5,912 nucleotides of DNA from Bacteroidia bacterium. Lineage in GTDB: Bacteria > Bacteroidota > Bacteroidia > NS11-12g > UBA955. The position numbers and the translations under genes are program-made. The stretch is taken from positions 1-5,912 of the forward strand of contig JADLHV010000083.1 in NCBI GenBank assembly GCA_020848595.1, given 5' to 3'. The notes below the pieces were generated by a model. It made no database searches, had not been told where the DNA came from, and saw nothing but the letters and a program-made list of their open reading frames with translations. Shown here in pieces: positions 1 through 5,300 of the stretch; the first letter of the stretch is position 1; the number at the start of each line of letters is the position of its first letter.

Positions 1-793
1 AAATGGACAATCTGTGAAACTAGATGAACCTAGTGGAATAGAATTGCCATCTAAAGGATTTGCCGTTGAAGATGCCGGTTATCAAGCTCCTGCAATAGAT
101 GGTTCAAGTGTACAAGTAAATGTTTCTCCAGATAGTAAACGTTTGCAATTATTGGAGCCATTTGCAGCATGGGAAGGTACAGATTTGAAGGGTTTGAGAT
201 TATTAATTAAAGCGAAAGGCAAATGTACTACCGACCATATTAGTATGGCTGGTCCATGGTTGAAATTCCGTGGTCACCTCGATAATATCAGTAACAACAT
301 GTTAATTGGTGCAGTTAATTTCTTTAATGAGAAAACTAATTCTGTAAAAAATGTTGTAACAGGAGAGTATAATGAGGTACCAAATGTTCAAAGAGCATAT
401 AAATCTCAAGGAATAGGTACTATTGTAGTGGGAGACGAAAACTATGGCGAAGGTTCTAGTCGCGAACATGCAGCTATGGAGCCAAGACATCTTGGTGTAA
501 GAGTGGTATTAACAAAGTCATTTGCAAGGATACACGAGACAAACTTGAAAAAACAAGGCATGCTTGCATTAACATTTGCTGATAAGGCAGATTACGACAA
601 AATCCAAGAGAATGATAATTTTGATTTAATAGGATTAACAGAATTTAAACCGAATACACCGCTGCAATTGGTCCTTAATCATGCAGATGGCAGTTCAGAA
701 ACCATTTATTGTAATCATTCATACAATGAGCAACAAATAGAATGGTTTAAAGCTGGAGGAGCATTAAACATTATCAGAAGAGGTGTCCAATAG
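1..793 (+). CDS. acn: Aconitate hydratase, mitochondrial type, C-terminal third (5' end outside window)
   Basis: Aconitase interconverts citrate and isocitrate via cis-aconitate in the cytoplasmic TCA cycle. The frame is open to the left edge (codons before the GTG at 14 read N-G-Q-S), so that GTG is an internal valine and the gene is 5' partial. About 264 of an expected 750 or so residues are visible. They cover the C-terminal swivel domain. Numbering from the codon at 14, the fragment has GKCTTDHIS (69-77), FRGHLDNISN (85-94), GDENYGEGSSREHA (140-153) and FARIHETNLKKQG (170-182). R86, S148, S149 and R150 fit the family's substrate-binding Arg580, Ser642, Ser643 and Arg644 (bovine mitochondrial numbering) with exactly the same spacing. 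The three iron-sulfur cysteines would lie upstream of the window. The close match to animal mitochondrial aconitase separates it from the longer AcnA/IRP-like and the AcnB types. The C-terminus looks intact and is followed by a terminator. Confidence 0.96.
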   Translation, partial: NGQSVKLDEPSGIELPSKGFAVEDAGYQAPAIDGSSVQVNVSPDSKRLQLLEPFAAWEGTDLKGLRLLIKAKGKCTTDHISMAGPWLKFRGHLDNISNNMLIGAVNFFNEKTNSVKNVVTGEYNEVPNVQRAYKSQGIGTIVVGDENYGEGSSREHAAMEPRHLGVRVVLTKSFARIHETNLKKQGMLALTFADKADYDKIQENDNFDLIGLTEFKPNTPLQLVLNHADGSSETIYCNHSYNEQQIEWFKAGGALNIIRRGVQ

Positions 794-814
794 TCAGAAC
801 ACTAATTAAATATT

Positions 815-845
815 AAAAATCCCGTCCAAAAGGCGGGATTTTTTG
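815..845 (+). terminator. Intrinsic terminator of the aconitase gene
   Basis: The left arm AAAATCCCGtCC and right arm GGCGGGATTTT enclose an AAAA loop. One T is bulged, and a run of six T follows at 839-844. It starts about 20 nt after the aconitase stop. Because an A-tract precedes the stem, it could also act on the other strand, but no gene arrives from that side. Confidence 0.9.
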
Positions 846-1004
846 TATAACATGGCTTAAATTGTTGTTTAAAGATTGAAAATAAAATTCGTCGGAGAGA
901 TAATGTAACTATTATATATTGAGAGGTTTACGTTTCTTTTCGAGGTGGATTTTTGTAAATTAGATGAATTAGAAGACAGTGAAGGTCGAAAAAATAAGAA
1001 TATG

Positions 1005-1035
1005 TTTGTTATTTAGAGTTTAATCTTTATTTTTG
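1005..1035 (+). promoter_or_regulatory. Bacteroidota-type promoter of rplS
   Basis: TTTG at 1005-1008 (-33 element) is separated by 19 nt from TATTTTTG at 1028-1035, a perfect TAnnTTTG -7 element. Both the elements and the spacing match the consensus for the primary sigma factor of Bacteroidota. Transcription should begin near 1041-1043, giving a leader of only about 17 nt. That leader is A/C/T-rich and has no Shine-Dalgarno sequence, as is normal in this phylum. The stretch from the aconitase terminator to this promoter (846-1004) shows no ORF, RNA gene or convincing second promoter. Confidence 0.8.
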
Positions 1036-1058
1036 CACTCCCAAATTTTATACACACC

Positions 1059-1400
1059 ATGGATTTAATAAAATTAGTTGAAAAGGAATACATAAAGGCT
1101 GATCTGCCTGATTTTAAAGCCGGTGACAGAGTCACAGTGCACTATAAGATCAAAGAAGGTAACAAAGAGAGAATTCAGCTCTTCCAGGGTGATGTAATTC
1201 AGCGCAGAAATTCTGGACTGAACGCCACATTCACTGTAAGAAAGATTTCAAACGGTGTAGGTGTCGAAAGGATTTTCCCATTGCACTCACCAAACATCGA
1301 TAAAATTGATGTCAATAAGATTGGTAAGGTTCGTAGAGCAAGAATCTTCTACTTAAGAGGTCTTAGCGGTAAGGCAGCAAGGATTGCTGAAAAACGCTAA
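1059..1400 (+). CDS. rplS: 50S ribosomal protein L19 (bL19)
   Basis: bL19 sits at the interface of the large and small ribosomal subunits. The product is 113 residues, normal for the family (about 115). The N-terminal helix (1-12) leads into the SH3-like barrel with FKAGDRVTVHYKI (19-31), LFQGDVIQRRNSG (41-53) and FPLHSPNIDKIDV (73-85). The basic family signature KIGKVRRARIFYLR lies at 87-100. The ATG at 1059 is chosen because it gives the standard N-terminus and lies 23 nt after the -7 box; no Shine-Dalgarno sequence is present. In many bacteria rplS closes the rpsP-rimM-trmD operon. Here it stands alone between aconitase and a convergent peroxiredoxin, with its own promoter and terminator. 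Nothing suggests truncation. Confidence 0.98.
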   Translation: MDLIKLVEKEYIKADLPDFKAGDRVTVHYKIKEGNKERIQLFQGDVIQRRNSGLNATFTVRKISNGVGVERIFPLHSPNIDKIDVNKIGKVRRARIFYLRGLSGKAARIAEKR

Positions 1401-1437
1401 TTCTGAAAAAGAGAGGTTAATAGTTTTCATAGGTAAC

Positions 1438-1468
1438 AAAAAGGTCAATCACTCGGTTGGCCTTTTTT
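1438..1468 (+). terminator. Intrinsic terminator of rplS
   Basis: AAAAAGGTCAA (1438-1448) pairs with TTGGCCTTTTT (1457-1467) through 11 pairs, one of them G-U, around an 8-nt loop. Six T at 1463-1468 form the end of the stem and the U-tract. It begins 38 nt after the rplS stop. Confidence 0.88.
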
Positions 1469-1489
1469 GTTGAGTTTGCGTTATGTTCT

Positions 1490-1506
1490 CTTATATCTTT
1501 TATAAG
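1490..1506. repeat. Small AT-rich inverted repeat
   Basis: CTTATA (1490-1495) and TATAAG (1501-1506) are perfect inverse complements around a 5-nt TCTTT loop. A 6-bp, mostly A-T stem is weak and can arise by chance in AT-rich DNA. It is recorded because it lies in a row of hairpins between two convergent genes. Confidence 0.4.
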
Positions 1507-1516
1507 CATTCTAAAA

Positions 1517-1560
1517 GTCTTGTATAAATTGAAGTGACATTATCTTCAATAAATCAAGAC
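1517..1560. repeat. Nested 44-nt inverted repeat between convergent genes
   Basis: The outer arms GTCTTG (1517-1522) and CAAGAC (1555-1560) are perfect inverse complements. Inside them ATTGAAG (1528-1534) pairs perfectly with CTTCAAT (1544-1550) around a 9-nt loop. The two helices are separated by an internal loop of 5 nt on the left and 4 nt on the right. It can fold in RNA from either strand. On the minus strand it begins right after the U-tract of the peroxiredoxin terminator and is followed by TTTT, so it may be a back-up terminator or a 3'-end stabiliser. Confidence 0.6.
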
Positions 1561-1561
1561 C

Positions 1562-1590
1562 AAAAAAAAGTCCGACAATGCCGGACTTAA
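1562..1590 (-). terminator. Intrinsic terminator of the peroxiredoxin gene
   Basis: Read on the minus strand, AAGTCCG (1588-1582) pairs with CGGACTT (1574-1568) around a 7-nt loop. Eight T follow (1569-1562 as A on the plus strand), the first two being part of the stem. The hairpin starts about 22 nt after the peroxiredoxin stop. Confidence 0.92.
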
Positions 1591-1610
1591 TTATTAAAAT
1601 ATATTATTTC

Positions 1611-2243
1611 TTAGTGTTTGCTCAAATATTCAGCTACACCTTTTGGTGTTGCATTCATGGCTTCATCGCCTTTTTCCCAATTGGCTGGACAAACCTCTCC
1701 GTGTGTTTCGATGTGTTGTAGAGCATCTACCATTCTTAAAGTTTCATCTACACTTCTTCCTAATGGTAAATGGTTCACTGTTTGATGCATCACAATGCCA
1801 TTCTTATCAATTAAGAATAATCCTCTAAAAGCTATCATCGGTCCGTTAGCCGTTAGTTCTCCATTGTCATTGTAATCATAATGGCCAAACAATACATCGT
1901 AATTGGTTGAAATAGTTTTGGTAGTATCTGCTACAATTGGGTATGTAACGCCTTGTATTCCACCATGGTCTTTAGGCATTTGTAACCAACTGAAATGACT
2001 TTCTTCTGTGTCGGTGCTACATGCTACGACCTTAACGCCTCTTTTCTCAAATTCATCTAATTTTGATTGGAATGCGTGAAGCTCAGTAGGGCAAACAAAT
2101 GTAAAATCTTTTGGATAGAAGAATAAAACAACATGGTTTTTCCCTAAATACTGATCAAGGCTGAAGTTTTCTACAATCTCTTCGCCATTAATAACTGCTG
2201 ATGCGCTAAAATGTGGCGCTTTTTTTCCTACTAATACTGACAT
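1611..2243 (-). CDS. Typical 2-Cys peroxiredoxin (Prx1/AhpC family)
   Basis: Thiol peroxidase that reduces hydrogen peroxide and organic hydroperoxides in the cytoplasm, recycled by a thioredoxin- or AhpF-type reductase not present here. It has 210 residues. The active site is YPKDFTFVCPTE (43-54), with P44, T48 and peroxidatic Cys51. The conserved Arg140 lies in FRGLFLID, and resolving Cys185 in GEVCPANW (182-189). LPLGRSVDETLRMV (159-172) is also typical. Compared with animal Prx1, about 13 extra residues lie between YDVL (115-118) and FRG (139-141). The GGLG motif reads GGIQ (94-97), and the C-terminal YF motif reads YL (206-207), so sensitivity to overoxidation is uncertain. The ATG at 2243 gives the standard MSVLVGKKAP start. 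Its own terminator follows, and a candidate -7 box lies just upstream. The large T9SS gene lies 115 nt upstream on the same strand. No symbol is given because ahpC, prxA and tsa are all used for relatives. Confidence 0.96.
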   Translation of the reverse strand: MSVLVGKKAPHFSASAVINGEEIVENFSLDQYLGKNHVVLFFYPKDFTFVCPTELHAFQSKLDEFEKRGVKVVACSTDTEESHFSWLQMPKDHGGIQGVTYPIVADTTKTISTNYDVLFGHYDYNDNGELTANGPMIAFRGLFLIDKNGIVMHQTVNHLPLGRSVDETLRMVDALQHIETHGEVCPANWEKGDEAMNATPKGVAEYLSKH

Positions 2244-2250
2244 AATACCG

Positions 2251-2258
2251 CAAAAATG
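2251..2258 (-). promoter_or_regulatory. Candidate -7 element of the peroxiredoxin promoter
   Basis: On the minus strand CATTTTTG matches TAnnTTTG except for the first base. It ends only 7 nt before the ATG. No TTTG lies at the expected 19-21 bp upstream distance, so the -33 element is missing or degenerate. If used, transcription would start within a few bases of the start codon, giving a nearly leaderless mRNA. The rest of the 2244-2358 gap is AT-rich and shows neither a gene nor a convincing terminator. Confidence 0.4.
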
Positions 2259-2358
2259 ACGCTTTATTTTTAATTATTTAATAGAAACTTATGATTTTAT
2301 TATTGTTAAACTCTATATTGTGGAATTATTATATAGATAATGTAAATATTCCTTGTGT

Positions 2359-5300
2359 TTAATGCTGAACTGTAATGGTTTTGCTTATTATAGTCGCTCC
2401 ATTTAATATCGATACTGAATAGACACCTGATGGTATTTCACTTAAATCTATAGTTTCAAATGCCGTATTCAAATGTATTTTGATTACAGTCCTTCCTGTC
2501 ATATCCATTATTGTCAACGATGCTTGCTCTTGTATTGGCTCCGAAATTTGGATGTTTAAGTAGTTATTGACTGGATTGGGAAATATTAAGATATAATTAT
2601 TCAAAGAGTCGATGCTCGATATGTCTGTCGTTGAATTTTGACAGTTAGGTGGATAGGTATATTGGACATATCGAATAAATGGCTCAGAAGTATTGCCACT
2701 AGGGTCGGTTGCTCTATAAGTTATTTGATAGATGCCTTCTTCCCAAATATTGATGTTTTGACTAATAATTTGGATATATGGTTTTAATTCTTGGGTGGTA
2801 TAATAATTATCAGAGGTATACAATCCCCAATAAGGCCATATGTTTTCGCCTACACATCCTCTTATAGAATTACCCCAGATGCGTGGAGGTGTTTTATCGT
2901 TTACAATTACAGTTCTAGTTTTTTTGCTAATATTTCCAGAGCCATCAACGGCTTCGAAAATTTCGTAATAGACGCCTAGCTTAAAATCGTTAACATTAGA
3001 GAAAGTTCGAGTTACTACTATTTGTGAACCGTCGTAGTAATTATCTATGACACTTACTGGAGTTGATTGATAAGCTGTTCTTACTTCATGGTATACGATA
3101 TCTTCTGTATTTAAATGAATGACAGGGTCTATAAAATCATCTACTTTATAATAAACATATACTGTATCTGCTTCGTTTCCGCTTTGATCAATTGCAGTAT
3201 AACGCACATGATAAATTTTGCGTTTTTGTGTATTCAATGGATGATTAGATTGCCAAAGTTTTTCTAATTCTGGATTTAAATCATACTCATCTACAACATA
3301 AGTTGGGTCGAGCCATATACTGCCCAACTGAATATTGGTATCATTAGGCGTAATAATTAATGGAGGAAGATGATCCTCTACACATACATTTCTAAAGGCC
3401 ATTGCGCTAACACCATTTGGGTCTGTAACTTGATATGTTAATTGATATTGTCCAACAGTTCGGGTATCAACGTATCCTGTTACATTTATTAGATGTGTTA
3501 AACTTAAAAATGGTGAAATAGAATAGGCAATAGCACCTGGGTCTATATAAGGTAAATTATCTCTCTTTGCTTCAATACATATAGTATTATCGGGATTGAG
3601 TTGTATTACGGGAGGGATAATTTCTGAAGAAACGATTATGATTCTTTTTTTGTCAATACAATTCCCAGAACAATCGCAAGATAAATAAGTCACTTCATAT
3701 TGCCCTGGCACTGTTTCATCAACATTGTTTATTGTATGGATATCTGCACTAATATCTCCTTCAAGATTATCGATAGCAATGGCACCAAAATCTTGGTAAT
3801 TAGTACCTGTTTTAATTCTAATTGTATCATTTCCAACTAGTGTTATTATTGGAGATACGCTATCTCTGTCTAGCCATACAGTATAATCTTCGGTTTCACC
3901 TAAGGTAAAAGGACCACAAGGGCTAGTCGATTGATTGTTATATAGAGCAACAACTCTTAATCTAGTTTTGCCATTCCCAATTACATTCATTGAAGGCACA
4001 GAAAAATTGAAACTTATTTTAGCCGATTTATTCGCATTAATAGTCGCAATTTGTTCGCCAAGATCATCAAAATCACCATCGATATTCCAATCAATATAAG
4101 CACTCACATTCATTGCTTCAACATAAGATTTTCTTTCAATATCCATATTGTATTGATTGCAATAATTTAAATGTGCACTTAAACTATCCGTATAGTTGAA
4201 ATAAGCTTTTGTTCCAGTAGAAGAAGTTTTTTCAATTAGAGTATCTTTATTGGTATATAGTCTAAAAGTGTTTATTCCAATTTCCTTAGATAATATATAA
4301 GAAACGGGTTGACAATAGTTTAAAATACATATTCTATCATTTAATTGGATAGTTTTGCTGGTATTAGTAGAATCGTTGCTGTTATAACCTTTTAATTGAA
4401 TTGAATAACAGCCTGGTTCAGTGAATTTAATAATTGGAATTGGAAATGTATCACCAGGCATAGCAAGGTACTTAATAACATTGCCTGTTATACTTGAAGG
4501 CGAAGGAGGCGGGTTAATTAATACAAATGTTTTTGGATTAATTGTCAATTCAAAGCGATTGGAAATTTGCGAGTGAAATAAAAAATTAACCGTTTCATAC
4601 AATTCTGGATGTTCTTTTGAAACAGTTAAATTTAAATCGCTTTGTTTGTTTGGCATTACTACATTTATGGTACTACAAATTCTATTTTTCCCAGCGCAAG
4701 TTTTCATGTCTAAGCAGAGTTTGTATTGCCCACTTGTGTTAAAAGTATAGTGAAGGTCTTTGTTCTTATTGTTAGGAATAGATTGACTATCTATGGTCCA
4801 ATACCATTCAGGAACACCAACGATATTAGGGGTATGATTATAAAAAGAAATTGGACGTCCAGCATAGATTTGTGAGACATCTGCTTTAAACTCTGGTTTA
4901 CTTAAAATAGCCGGACCAAGTTCGGAGGTGTAAAATCCATAAAAACCAGAATCATTTCCAGTCGCATTAGATTCGAATAAGATATACATATGACCACTTG
5001 TTGCTATTAATTTCTTAGGTCCTTTGCTATTGTTGTCGAATACTGCTAACAGGTTGCTTCCTGGTCCGCCGGCAGTTTTACCATCCCAAATTCTCAGTTT
5101 ATCATTATTGTCTTTTAATTTTATTTGATTGAGCTGTAAAGTAATTTTCTTAGCGTTGCATGGCGAAATGCTCAAATAAGATCTTGAACCTATGCCTTGA
5201 TTATTATCGTAATTAAGAAAGCGACCACCATTGTCGGAAATTATGCCAGTTGGAGTTTCAACATGATTGTCGCCTAATAGTCCGTATGTGCCAAATCCAA

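Noticed and set aside
14..16. GTG as start codon of the aconitase gene
   Set aside because: The frame is open to the left edge, and the family needs about 490 further residues including the iron-sulfur ligands.
302..490. 62-codon open frame on the minus strand inside the aconitase gene
   Set aside because: It lies wholly within a strongly conserved aconitase region and has no recognisable product; a shadow frame.
948..955. GATTTTTG as a second, upstream promoter box for rplS
   Set aside because: It lacks the T of TAnnTTTG and has no TTTG at a suitable distance; the box at 1028-1035 is far better.
846..1004. Possible structured L19 leader or small RNA upstream of rplS
   Set aside because: No convincing stem is visible, and the best promoter lies downstream of this stretch. 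Covariance-model searches could still change this.
1643..1828. 61-codon plus-strand open frame inside the peroxiredoxin gene
   Set aside because: Antisense to conserved peroxiredoxin codons, with no promoter or recognisable product.
2312..2337. AT-only-loop hairpin as terminator of the T9SS gene
   Set aside because: The stem is 7 bp and nearly all A-T, with a 12-nt loop and no U-tract. Alternative pairings in the same AT-rich DNA are equally good.
2791..2979. 62-codon plus-strand open frame inside the T9SS gene
   Set aside because: Antisense to the Ig-like repeats, with no family resemblance or start signals.
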